7,843 nt of DNA from JBDSTW01 sp039914705 (GTDB taxonomy: Bacteria > Pseudomonadota > Gammaproteobacteria > SURF-13), in the NCBI GenBank assembly GCA_039914705.1, contig JBDSOT010000007.1:1-7843 (forward strand), in the 5' to 3' direction. How positions within the stretch are numbered: position 1 is the first letter of the stretch; each line of letters begins with the position of its first letter. Below are positions 1-6,114 of the stretch, one piece after another. The translations under genes and the position numbers were made by a program. The notes beneath the pieces were generated by a model. That model was not told the DNA's origin. It searched no databases and worked only from the letters and a program-made list of their open reading frames with translations.

Positions 1-416
1 AACGTCATTGCACGATCCGCCGATTTGCACATGTCATATATAGTGAGCAGTGCGATTTGCACGGCGGTGAGGGCTTCCATTTCTACGCCGGTTTGGCCGG
101 TGGTCTCGGCGGTGGCGCGGCAGTAGACGGCGTGCTCATCAGGCAAAGTCTGTAGCTCCAGTTCGATGCGGGTCAAGGCGAGCGGGTGGCATAAGGGGAT
201 CAGTTCGGCGGTTTTTTTGGCGGCCATGATGCCGGCGATGCGGGCGATGCCGAGCACGTCGCCCTTTTTGTGTCCGCCTTCCATGATCAGGGCCAGGGTT
301 TCGGCGCGCATTTCGATGCGGCCTTCGGCTATGGCGATGCGCCGGGTTGTGGGCTTGTCGCCGATGTCTACCATGTGCGCCTCGCCGGCTTTGTTAAAAT
401 GGGTCAGTTCGCTCAT
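1..416 (-). CDS. moaC: Cyclic pyranopterin monophosphate synthase MoaC, C-terminus cut by window edge
   Basis: Translating the minus strand from the ATG at 416-414 gives an open frame of 138 residues that runs off position 1. MoaC is usually about 160 residues, so roughly the last 20 are missing. MoaC acts in the cytoplasm after MoaA, turning the GTP-derived 3',8-cyclo intermediate into cyclic pyranopterin monophosphate, the first stable molybdenum cofactor intermediate. Recognisable segments are the glycine/lysine region KKGDVLGIARIAG (residues 50-62), LIPLCHPL (72-79), TGVEMEALTA (109-118) and YDMCKSADRAM (127-137). Lys51, His77, Asp128 and Lys131 fall at the same positions as the E. coli catalytic residues. 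No clear Shine-Dalgarno precedes the start. The start is chosen because MSELTHFN matches the usual N-terminus. The gene is divergent from moaD. Family assignment is secure. Confidence 0.97.
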   Translation of the reverse strand, partial: MSELTHFNKAGEAHMVDIGDKPTTRRIAIAEGRIEMRAETLALIMEGGHKKGDVLGIARIAGIMAAKKTAELIPLCHPLALTRIELELQTLPDEHAVYCRATAETTGQTGVEMEALTAVQIALLTIYDMCKSADRAMT

Positions 417-503
417 AAGGGTTACAGGCTATTGATAAAGGGAAGGGATATTGTCACAGTGGCTTTACCTGCCCTTGCGGCGCATGCATTACGGAATCGG
501 TTC
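417..503. promoter_or_regulatory. Divergent intergenic region between moaC and moaD
   Basis: These 87 nt must hold the start signals for moaC (leftwards) and probably for moaDE (rightwards). On the minus strand, GTGACA (complement of 452-457) matches five of six bases of a sigma70 -35 box and would face moaC, but no good -10 lies 16-18 nt from it. On the plus strand TTGTCA (451-456) is also a 5/6 match, again without a proper -10. I see no molybdenum cofactor riboswitch; the space is too short for one. The regulatory role is inferred from gene orientation only. Confidence 0.3.
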
Positions 504-734
504 ATGGCCATCAGCGTGAAGTATTTTGCCAGCCTGCGCGAGCGCCTGGGGCGCGGCGAAGATCGCTTGGATACGCACGCGGCTACTGTCGCAGAAATAT
601 GGGCGCGGCTCAATAGCGGCAAGGCATTGCCCGACAATGTGCTGATCGCGGTGAATATGGAATATGCGAGGGTCGATCAGATTGTGAAAGACGGCGATGA
701 AGTGGCCTTTTTTCCGCCGGTGACGGGGGGCTGA
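504..734 (+). CDS. moaD: Molybdopterin synthase sulfur carrier subunit MoaD
   Basis: This is a 76-residue ubiquitin-fold protein, close to the 81 residues of E. coli MoaD. It is the small subunit of molybdopterin synthase. Its C-terminus is adenylated by MoeB and converted to a thiocarboxylate, which donates sulfur to cyclic pyranopterin monophosphate within the MoaD-MoaE complex. The sequence shows the typical start (MAISVKYFASLRERLG, residues 1-16), a middle AVNMEYA segment (49-55) and the diagnostic tail DGDEVAFFPPVTGG with the essential terminal Gly-Gly (75-76). The open frame extends upstream to 270, but that part lies antisense to moaC and does not resemble MoaD, so the ATG at 504 is used. 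The Shine-Dalgarno is weak. The stop is followed after 1 nt by moaE, which points to translational coupling. Confidence 0.96.
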   Translation: MAISVKYFASLRERLGRGEDRLDTHAATVAEIWARLNSGKALPDNVLIAVNMEYARVDQIVKDGDEVAFFPPVTGG

Positions 735-735
735 G

Positions 736-1170
736 ATGACGGTTGAGGTGCGCGCAACTCCATTTGATCCTTGGCTTGAGATCAGCCGTTATCAAGACAC
801 GCTGCTGGCGCTGCACGGAAAATACGGCGCGACGGCAAGCTTTGTCGGCACGCTGCGCGACCGTAACCAGGGCGATGCTGTGCGCGAGATGACGCTGGAA
901 CATTATCCCGACATGACGGAAAAATTCATGCAGCGGATTTGCGATGAGGCAACACAGCGCTGGGAAATTCTTGATACGCTGGTGATTCATCGCTGTGGAC
1001 ATTTGCAGATTAATGATCCTATTGTGCTGATCGCGGTGTGGTCGGCGCATCGCGCTGCCGCCTTTGCAGCCTGCCAATATTTGATTGATGAGCTTAAGCA
1101 GCGCGCGCCGTTCTGGAAACGCGAAGAACTCGCGGCGGGCGGTCGCTGGGTTGAGCAAAACACGCGTTGA
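736..1170 (+). CDS. moaE: Molybdopterin synthase catalytic subunit MoaE
   Basis: This 144-residue protein is the large subunit of molybdopterin synthase (150 residues in E. coli). It forms a heterotetramer with MoaD and transfers two sulfurs to cyclic pyranopterin monophosphate to make molybdopterin. Family motifs are SFVGTLRDRNQGD (residues 35-47, with Arg41), LEHYPDMTE (54-62), HRCGHL (85-90), SAHRAAAF (103-110) and LKQRAPFWKREE (120-131). Lys121 and Lys128 correspond to the active-site lysines 119 and 126 of E. coli, and His105-Arg106 to its conserved HR pair. The ATG comes 1 nt after the moaD stop. The run of six G at 725-730, which encodes the end of MoaD including part of its Gly-Gly, is the only purine-rich ribosome-binding site, so the MoaD tail codons appear to do double duty. 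Confidence 0.97.
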   Translation: MTVEVRATPFDPWLEISRYQDTLLALHGKYGATASFVGTLRDRNQGDAVREMTLEHYPDMTEKFMQRICDEATQRWEILDTLVIHRCGHLQINDPIVLIAVWSAHRAAAFAACQYLIDELKQRAPFWKREELAAGGRWVEQNTR

Positions 1171-1375
1171 GCGCTGCGGTGGCTCGCTGATGTGCTTTAC
1201 CCATTAAGACAGAACGCAAAGAAGCAACGTGGATTTTGTCGGATCCGCTGCGCTTGATCCGACCTACATCTAAGCGCCAAGCTCCGACCCTGAGGGTGAA
1301 AATATCCGTTTAATCAGGTAAAGTTCGCTCTCAACTTTTTCCTTATTGCCGCGCTAATCAATAACAGGTGCCTTA
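1171..1375 (+). other. Intergenic region after moaE and before rpe
   Basis: These 205 nt contain no plausible gene. They hold a REP-like palindrome (1238-1267, listed separately) and a short perfect symmetry ACCCT-G-AGGGT at 1287-1297. TTTAAT at 1309-1314 is a 5/6 match to a sigma70 -10 box, but no convincing -35 lies at the right distance. The rpe promoter probably sits in the right half of this region, by inference from gene order. No hairpin followed by a T-run is seen after moaE. Confidence 0.35.
1238..1267 (-). repeat. REP-like palindrome with GTAG head (single unit)
   Basis: Read on the minus strand this is GTAG (1267-1264), then GTCGGATC (1263-1256), a 10-nt loop and GATCCGAC (1245-1238). 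The 8-bp stem is perfect. A GTAG tetranucleotide followed by a GC-rich palindrome in an intergenic space is the layout of repetitive extragenic palindromes associated with RAYT (TnpA_REP) transposases. It lies 67 nt after the moaE stop. It could also act as an mRNA 3' stabiliser or weak terminator, but there is no T-run. Membership in a genome-wide family is inferred, because only one copy is visible here. Confidence 0.55.
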
Positions 1376-1378
1376 ATG

Positions 1379-2053
1379 ATGCCCGATTACCAGATTGCCC
1401 CGTCCATTCTCTCCGCGAACTTCGCGCGCCTTGGTGAAGAGGTTGATAAGGTGCTGGCCGCAGGCGCGGATATCGTCCACTTCGACGTGATGGACAATCA
1501 TTATGTCCCTAATTTAACCATCGGCCCGCTGGTATGCGAGGCCTTGCGCAAGCACGGCGTGACCGCACCCATCGACGTGCATCTGATGGTGAAGCCGGTC
1601 GACCGCATCATCCCCGACTTCGCCAAGGCAGGCGCGACCTACATCACCTTTCACCCCGAGGCCACGGAACACATCGACCGCTCGCTGCAACTCGTGCGCG
1701 ATTCCGGTTGTAAAGCTGGCCTGGTATTCAACCCGGCAACCTCGCTCGATTATTTAAAATATGTGATGGATAAAATCGACATGATATTGCTCATGTCGGT
1801 GAACCCCGGCTTCGGCGGGCAGAGCTTTATCCGCGAGACCTTGACCAAGCTGCGCGAGGCGCGCCGCATGATCGACACGAGCGGCCACAAGATTCGCCTG
1901 GAGGTCGACGGTGGCGTAAAGGGCGATAACATCCGCGAGATCGCCGCCGCCGGTGCCGACACCTTTGTCGCAGGGTCGGCAATTTTCAGCACGCCGGATT
2001 ACAAGGCCACGATTGACAAGATGCGCGCGGAACTGGCGCTGGCCGGTAAATAA
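1379..2053 (+). CDS. rpe: Ribulose-phosphate 3-epimerase
   Basis: The product has 224 residues and is very similar to E. coli Rpe (225 residues) along its whole length. It is a cytoplasmic metal-dependent TIM barrel that interconverts ribulose 5-phosphate and xylulose 5-phosphate in the pentose phosphate pathway, and in the Calvin cycle where present. Visible active-site residues are Ser9 (APSIL), His34 and Asp36 in HFDVMDNHYVPNLTIGP, His68 in DVHLMV and Asp177 in EVDGGV. The phosphate-binding NPGFGGQSF lies at 142-150 and AGSAIF at 198-203. Two ATGs are adjacent, at 1376 and 1379. The second is preferred because AGGTG at 1366-1370 is then 8 nt away and MPDYQIAPS aligns with E. coli MKQYLIAPS. 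gph follows after 14 nt, as a probable operon. Confidence 0.98.
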   Translation: MPDYQIAPSILSANFARLGEEVDKVLAAGADIVHFDVMDNHYVPNLTIGPLVCEALRKHGVTAPIDVHLMVKPVDRIIPDFAKAGATYITFHPEATEHIDRSLQLVRDSGCKAGLVFNPATSLDYLKYVMDKIDMILLMSVNPGFGGQSFIRETLTKLREARRMIDTSGHKIRLEVDGGVKGDNIREIAAAGADTFVAGSAIFSTPDYKATIDKMRAELALAGK

Positions 2054-2067
2054 GAATAACAAAACTG

Positions 2068-2766
2068 ATGACCTTGAAATTACCCGAAATGGTGTTGATC
2101 GATGTGGACGGCACGCTGGTGGACAGCGTTCCGGACCTGCTCTTTTGCGTCAACGCCATGATGGAGCAGATGGGCAGGCCAGCGCACAGCGAGGCCGAGG
2201 TGCGCAAGTGGGTGGGTAATGGGGTGGAACGGCTTGTGCAACGCGCGTTGAGCGGCACCTTGGACGGCGATCCTGATAAGGTATTATTCGACAAGGCGTT
2301 GCCGATATTCGTGGATTTGTATCGCGACAATACCTGTGTGCGCAGCCTGCTTTATCCGGGCGTGCGGGAAGGTCTTGCTTTTTTAAAGGGCGCCGGTTTC
2401 AAGCTTGGCTGTGTTACCAATAAGGCGGCACAATTTACCGAACCTTTGCTGAAAATTCTGGGCATACGAGATGACTTTGCCATTGTCATCAGCGGCGATA
2501 CACTGCCGCAGAAAAAACCACACCCGGAGCCGCTGCTGCATGCCGCGCGTTTTTTTAAGGTGGCACCGGAAGATTCGTTGATGGTCGGCGATTCGGTGAG
2601 CGATGTCACCGCCGCGCGCGCCGCCGGATTTCAGATTATCTGCATGAGTTACGGCTATAATCATGGCGTGGATATAAACTTGGCCAAGCCGGATGCGGTA
2701 ATCGACTCGATGGCGGAATTGGCCGATCTACTCGGCGACCGCAGCAAGAAACAAGCAGCTCGGTAA
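2068..2766 (+). CDS. gph: Phosphoglycolate phosphatase (HAD superfamily)
   Basis: This 232-residue HAD-family hydrolase removes phosphate from 2-phosphoglycolate, a product of oxidative DNA-end repair and, in autotrophs, of Rubisco oxygenation. HAD motif I is DVDGTLVDS with Asp12 and Asp14, motif II is the Thr117 of CVTNK, motif III is Lys150 in QKKPHPEPLL, and motif IV is GDSVSDVTAA with Asp175 and Asp179. The helical cap domain (about residues 21-95) contains the WVGNGVERLV segment typical of Gph. The call rests on motifs, length and the rpe-gph pairing also seen in E. coli and Pseudomonas. HAD substrate assignment from sequence alone always carries some uncertainty. No strong Shine-Dalgarno precedes the ATG, so expression is probably coupled to rpe 14 nt upstream. 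Confidence 0.93.
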   Translation: MTLKLPEMVLIDVDGTLVDSVPDLLFCVNAMMEQMGRPAHSEAEVRKWVGNGVERLVQRALSGTLDGDPDKVLFDKALPIFVDLYRDNTCVRSLLYPGVREGLAFLKGAGFKLGCVTNKAAQFTEPLLKILGIRDDFAIVISGDTLPQKKPHPEPLLHAARFFKVAPEDSLMVGDSVSDVTAARAAGFQIICMSYGYNHGVDINLAKPDAVIDSMAELADLLGDRSKKQAAR

Positions 2767-2768
2767 AT

Positions 2769-2826
2769 TGTAGGGTGGGCACCGCCACCTTTTGATTTTG
2801 TATTGGTGGGCGGTGCCCACCTTACA
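2769..2826. repeat. Inverted pair of REP-like elements (BIME-like), long hairpin after gph
   Basis: The outer arms 2769-2786 and 2809-2826 pair over 18 bp with one G-T pair. Each arm is also a REP-like unit. On the plus strand GTAG (2770-2773) is followed by GGTGGGC-ACC-GCCACC (2774-2789). On the minus strand GTAA (2825-2822) is followed by the perfect mini-hairpin GGTGGGC-ACC-GCCCACC (2821-2805). The left unit lacks one C relative to the right. The spacer (2790-2804) is A/T-rich. The element starts 2 nt after the gph stop and lies before trpE. It could end or stabilise the rpe-gph transcript, though no T-run follows. It resembles paired REPs dispersed by RAYT transposases; that origin is inferred. 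Confidence 0.65.
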
Positions 2827-2858
2827 TTTACATAAAGCATAAAGATCATGATTATAAA
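2827..2858 (+). promoter_or_regulatory. Weak candidate sigma70 promoter upstream of trpE
   Basis: TTTACA (2827-2832) matches the -35 consensus at five of six positions and TATAAA (2853-2858) matches the -10 at five of six. They are 20 bp apart, longer than the usual 16-18, so this is only a tentative site. Transcription from it would begin near 2865, inside the small leader ORF at 2848-2889, so this promoter and that leader peptide cannot both be right as drawn. The alternative is that trpE is read through from rpe-gph. Confidence 0.2.
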
Positions 2859-2889
2859 AATGGGTTTGGCGCTGAATAACCGATGGTGA
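2848..2889 (+). CDS. Candidate 13-codon leader ORF ending in a Trp codon before trpE
   Basis: ATG at 2848 opens MIIKMGLALNNRW, then TGA at 2887-2889. The single Trp codon (2884-2886) is the last sense codon, and the stop codon forms the first bases of the inner hairpin arm at 2887-2892. Attenuation of trpE has been reported in pseudomonads, which makes a leader peptide plausible. Against it, there is only one Trp codon rather than a tandem pair, the Shine-Dalgarno is poor, and no T-run terminator follows. A chance ORF of this length is quite possible. Confidence 0.22.
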   Translation: MIIKMGLALNNRW

Positions 2890-2916
2890 GCCTTATCTGA
2901 GGCTCATACACAGCGC
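2869..2916 (+). promoter_or_regulatory. Nested inverted repeats in the trpE leader
   Basis: An outer pair, GCGCTG (2869-2874) and CAGCGC (2911-2916), encloses an inner pair, TGAGCC (2887-2892) and GGCTCA (2901-2906), which has an 8-nt loop. Both stems are perfect 6-bp matches. The structure ends 28 nt before the trpE ATG. No U-run follows, so it is not a standard intrinsic terminator. It could be a leader RNA fold that affects trpE translation, or an operator. No match to the TrpR box (ACTAGT half-sites) is seen. Confidence 0.4.
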
Positions 2917-2944
2917 TTTGCCCATTACTCCATGCGAGACGATC

Positions 2945-4426
2945 ATGACACCCGAACAATTTCACACGCTGGCCGCGCACGGCCATAACCGCATTCCTCT
3001 GGTGCGCGAGGTTCCCGCCGACCTCGACACGCCGCTTAGTGTCTACCTGAAACTCGCCGACGGTCCGTATTCATATTTATTTGAATCCGTGCAGGGCGGC
3101 GAGAAATGGGGACGCTATTCAATCATCGGCCTGCCCTGCCGCACAATCGTACGCGTGAGCGGCCTGGACATCAGCGTCGAAAAGGACGGCGTGCTGATAG
3201 AAACGGCGCACGCCGATGATCCGCTAAGCTGGATCGAGAATTTTCAGGCCCGTTATAAGGTGACGGATGTCGATGGCCTACCGCGCTTTACCGGCGGTCT
3301 CGTCGGTTATTTCGGCTACGATACGGTGCGTTATATCGAACCACGTCTGGCGCACACTCCGCAACACGATCCACTAGAAACGCCGGATATTTTGCTCATG
3401 GTGTCCGATGAAGTCGCCGTGTTCGATAGCCTGCGCGGCAAGCTTTATCTCGTCATCCACGTGAATCCGGCGATTCACGATGCCTGGAACCTAGCGCAGC
3501 GTCGCCTCGATGGCCTCGTGAAAAAACTGCGCCAGGCCACGCCCGTGCCACCCGCATCGAAACGCGCACGCGCTGTGAGCGAAACGGATTTCATCTCCGG
3601 TTTCATACAGGGACATTTCGAGGCAGCGGTGAGGCGCGCCAAGGAGTACATCGTCGAGGGCGACATCATGCAGGTGGTGCTGTCTCAGCGTCTGTCCGTG
3701 CCTTACCAGGCCGCAGCGCTGGATTTATACCGCGCCCTGCGCGGCCTGAATCCGTCGCCTTATATGTTTTATTTGAACCTCGGCGATTTTCATATCGTCG
3801 GCTCGTCACCGGAGATTCTCACGCGCCTGGAAGATGATGTGGTCACGGTGCGGCCGATTGCAGGCACGCGCCGACGCGGCAAAAATGAGGATGAAGATCT
3901 CGCGCTCGAGACGGAATTATTGAGCGACCCGAAAGAGTTAGCCGAACATTTGATGCTGATTGATCTCGGCCGCAATGATGTCGGGCGTGTTGCCGCTACC
4001 GGCAGCGTGCGCCTGACCGAGCGCATGGTAGTGGAAAGATATTCGCACGTAATGCACATCGTCTCGAATGTTACCGGGCAATTAAAAGCAGATATGACGG
4101 CTATGGATGTATTGCGCGCGACATTTCCGGCCGGCACGGTGAGCGGCGCGCCGAAGATCCGCGCCATGGAGATTATCGACGAACTGGAACCGGTCAAGCG
4201 CGGCATCTATGCGGGCGCTGTGGGATATCTCGGCTGGAACGGCAATATGGACACCGCGATTGCCATCCGCACCGCCGTGATCAAAGATGGCATGCTGCAC
4301 ATCCAGGCGGGTGCGGGCATCGTGGCCGACTCGGTGCCCAGCCAGGAATGGGAAGAGACCATGAACAAGGCGCGCGCCATTTTCAAGGCCGTGGCGATGG
4401 CCGAATCATCCGCGACGGAGGCTTAG
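2945..4426 (+). CDS. trpE: Anthranilate synthase component I
   Basis: This 493-residue large subunit of anthranilate synthase makes anthranilate from chorismate, using ammonia supplied by TrpG; it is the first committed step to tryptophan. The N-terminal region carries the tryptophan-sensing element SYLFESVQGGEKWGRYS (residues 43-59), equivalent to the LLES feedback site, so the enzyme is probably inhibited by tryptophan. The C-terminal chorismate-binding domain (about 222-485) shows PSPYMFYL (270-277), GSSPEIL (286-292), RPIAGTRRRGK (303-313), DLGRNDVGRV (340-349), PAGTVSGAPK (395-404) and QAGAGIVADS (454-463). The frame is open from a TTG at 2918, but MTPEQFHTLAAHG from the ATG at 2945 matches TrpE N-termini, with GAG 6 nt before it. 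trpG follows after 4 nt. The TrpE-type N-terminus distinguishes it from PabB. Confidence 0.97.
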   Translation: MTPEQFHTLAAHGHNRIPLVREVPADLDTPLSVYLKLADGPYSYLFESVQGGEKWGRYSIIGLPCRTIVRVSGLDISVEKDGVLIETAHADDPLSWIENFQARYKVTDVDGLPRFTGGLVGYFGYDTVRYIEPRLAHTPQHDPLETPDILLMVSDEVAVFDSLRGKLYLVIHVNPAIHDAWNLAQRRLDGLVKKLRQATPVPPASKRARAVSETDFISGFIQGHFEAAVRRAKEYIVEGDIMQVVLSQRLSVPYQAAALDLYRALRGLNPSPYMFYLNLGDFHIVGSSPEILTRLEDDVVTVRPIAGTRRRGKNEDEDLALETELLSDPKELAEHLMLIDLGRNDVGRVAATGSVRLTERMVVERYSHVMHIVSNVTGQLKADMTAMDVLRATFPAGTVSGAPKIRAMEIIDELEPVKRGIYAGAVGYLGWNGNMDTAIAIRTAVIKDGMLHIQAGAGIVADSVPSQEWEETMNKARAIFKAVAMAESSATEA

Positions 4427-4430
4427 CGCG

Positions 4431-5009
4431 ATGTTATTAATGATCGACAATTACGATTCGTTCACCTACAACCTGGTGCAATACCTCGGCGAGTTGGGCG
4501 CGGATGTGCGCGTGTATCGCAATGATCAGATCAGCATCGAGGAGATCGAGCAACTGGCCCCGGAAAGAATCGTGATTTCCCCCGGCCCGTGCACGCCCAA
4601 TGAGGCCGGAGTGTCGCTCGCCACCTTGCAGCATTTTGCCGGCAAGATTCCCGTGCTTGGCGTGTGCCTCGGCCATCAGAGCATCGGCCAGGCCTTCGGC
4701 GGCAAGGTGGTTCACGCGCGCGCCATCATGCACGGCAAGACCTCAATGATCCATCACACCGGCAAGGGTGTGTTCAAGGGTCTGCCCAATCCGTTCGAGG
4801 CCACGCGTTATCACTCGCTGGTGATCGAGAGGGCATCGTTGCCTGCATCGCTGGAGATTACCGCATGGACAGAGGACGCGAACGGACAATTGGACGAGAT
4901 CATGGGCGTGCGCCACAAAGACTTAAATGTGGAAGGCGTGCAATTTCATCCCGAATCTATCTTGACCGAACACGGCCATGATCTGCTCAGAAATTTCCTT
5001 AAAACCTAA
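4431..5009 (+). CDS. trpG: Anthranilate synthase component II (glutamine amidotransferase)
   Basis: This 192-residue class I glutamine amidotransferase hydrolyses glutamine and channels ammonia to TrpE. It shows the N-terminal MLLMIDNYDSFTYNLVQY, the oxyanion-hole region SPGPCTPNEAG (50-60), the nucleophile Cys79 in GVCLGHQ and the catalytic His173 and Glu175 in QFHPES. Length is normal, and it is not fused to TrpD as in enterics. A strong GGAGG (4417-4421) lies inside the end of trpE, 9 nt before the ATG, and the genes are 4 nt apart, so TrpE and TrpG should be made in step as expected for a 1:1 complex. TrpG and PabA are close relatives; this protein might also serve folate synthesis if the genome has no separate pabA, but its neighbours identify the tryptophan role. 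Confidence 0.97.
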   Translation: MLLMIDNYDSFTYNLVQYLGELGADVRVYRNDQISIEEIEQLAPERIVISPGPCTPNEAGVSLATLQHFAGKIPVLGVCLGHQSIGQAFGGKVVHARAIMHGKTSMIHHTGKGVFKGLPNPFEATRYHSLVIERASLPASLEITAWTEDANGQLDEIMGVRHKDLNVEGVQFHPESILTEHGHDLLRNFLKT

Positions 5010-6070
5010 TGGATATGCAATCCGCCATACGCGCCGTCACTGAACGCTGCGATTTAAGTTCGACAGAGATGGGAACGGTCATGCGCACGATCATGAGTGG
5101 AGCGGCAACGCCCGCACAGATCGGCGGATTTCTCATCGGTCTGCGCATGAAGGGCGAGAGCGTCAATGAGATCACTGCGGCGGCTGAGGTTATGCGCGAG
5201 CTGGCGACCAAGGTCGAGGTGCACGGCGCGCATCTCGTCGACACTTGCGGCACCGGCGGTGATGGCGCGCAGAGTTTCAATATCTCCACCGCCGCAGCCT
5301 TTGTCGCCGCAGCCGCCGGGGCCAAGGTAGCCAAGCATGGCAATCGCTCGGTCTCCAGTAAATCGGGTAGCGCCGATGTATTGGAGGCGGCGGGAGTCAG
5401 CCTGAACTTAACCCCTGCTCAAGTCGCGGAATGTGTGGAGACCATCGGTGTCGGATTTTTATTTGCGCCTAATCATCACGGTGCGATGAAACACGCCATC
5501 GGCCCGCGCCGCGAGATGGGCGTGCGCACCTTGTTTAATGTATTGGGGCCGCTCACGAATCCTGCAAGTGCGCCGCATCAAGTTTTGGGCGTGTTCAGTG
5601 CCGCCTGGCTGCTCCCGCTTGCCGAAGTACTGTTGCGGCTGGGCAGCCGCCATGTATTGGTGGTGCACGCACAAGACGGCATGGACGAGATCAGCATCGG
5701 CGCGCCGACCGACATTGCCGAGCTGAAGGACGGCAAAATTACATGTTATACAGTTACGCCCGAAGAATTCGGCATGAACCGCAGCGCGATTAGCCAATTG
5801 ACTGTCGATGGTGCAGAGCAGAGCCTGGTAATGTTACGCGCTGCGCTGGGCAATCAGGCCGGTGCAGCCCGCGACATCGTAGCGCTCAATGCGGGTGCCG
5901 CGATTTACGCGACAGGCTTAACGGAAACGCTGAAAGAGGGCGTGCAGAAGGCTCTGCAAGTTCTTGAAAACGGCGCGGCGCAGGCAAAATTTATCGCGCT
6001 GATTGCATTCACACAAAAGCTTGCCCGTGGCAATACGGGAGCTGCATCTGTTATTCCCGAACGCCGTTAA
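5009..6070 (+). CDS. trpD: Anthranilate phosphoribosyltransferase
   Basis: This 353-residue enzyme transfers phosphoribosyl from PRPP to anthranilate, the second step of the tryptophan branch. It is a free-standing TrpD of normal length with the N-terminal helical domain (about 1-70) and the phosphoribosyl-binding domain. Motifs are DTCGTGGDG (78-86), AKHGNRSVSSKSGSADVLEA (108-127), GPRREMGVRTLFNVLGPLTN (165-184) and the magnesium-binding DE (226-227) in the DGMDEIS segment. The start codon overlaps the trpG stop by one base (TAATG), a typical translational-coupling junction. A second ATG at 5015 is an alternative start two codons in; neither has a strong Shine-Dalgarno. trpC follows after 44 nt. 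Confidence 0.97.
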   Translation: MDMQSAIRAVTERCDLSSTEMGTVMRTIMSGAATPAQIGGFLIGLRMKGESVNEITAAAEVMRELATKVEVHGAHLVDTCGTGGDGAQSFNISTAAAFVAAAAGAKVAKHGNRSVSSKSGSADVLEAAGVSLNLTPAQVAECVETIGVGFLFAPNHHGAMKHAIGPRREMGVRTLFNVLGPLTNPASAPHQVLGVFSAAWLLPLAEVLLRLGSRHVLVVHAQDGMDEISIGAPTDIAELKDGKITCYTVTPEEFGMNRSAISQLTVDGAEQSLVMLRAALGNQAGAARDIVALNAGAAIYATGLTETLKEGVQKALQVLENGAAQAKFIALIAFTQKLARGNTGAASVIPERR

Positions 6071-6085
6071 TAAATGTGGCCCCTG

Positions 6086-6108
6086 AACGTGATTCCGGAA
6101 ACGTGATT
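6086..6108 (+). repeat. Short tandem repeat in the trpD-trpC gap
   Basis: AACGTGATT occurs at 6086-6094 and again at 6100-6108, a 14-nt period, within the 44-nt gap between trpD and trpC. The second copy ends 6 nt before the trpC start. It may be a small tandem duplication of the spacer. It supplies no clear Shine-Dalgarno, and no function is assigned. Confidence 0.5.
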
Positions 6109-6114
6109 TAAGTC

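Noticed and set aside
270..503. N-terminal extension of the moaD frame upstream to 270
   Set aside because: The extra 78 residues lie mostly antisense to moaC and do not resemble any MoaD; the ATG at 504 gives a normal family N-terminus and length.
610..1158. 182-residue minus-strand ORF over moaD-moaE
   Set aside because: It lies opposite two clearly recognised genes and its translation has no recognisable family motif; taken as a shadow frame.
1287..1297. ACCCTGAGGGT palindrome before rpe as a terminator hairpin
   Set aside because: A one-base loop cannot form an RNA hairpin with the full stem, and no T-run follows; a chance symmetry is likely.
2918..2944. TTG start giving TrpE nine extra residues
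   Set aside because: TrpE alignment begins at MTPEQFHTLAAHG; the ATG at 2945 has a GAG at a usable distance, and TTG is a rare start.
4431..5009. PabA (4-amino-4-deoxychorismate synthase glutaminase) instead of TrpG
   Set aside because: The families are hard to separate by sequence, but the tight trpE-trpG-trpD arrangement indicates the anthranilate role; shared use remains possible.
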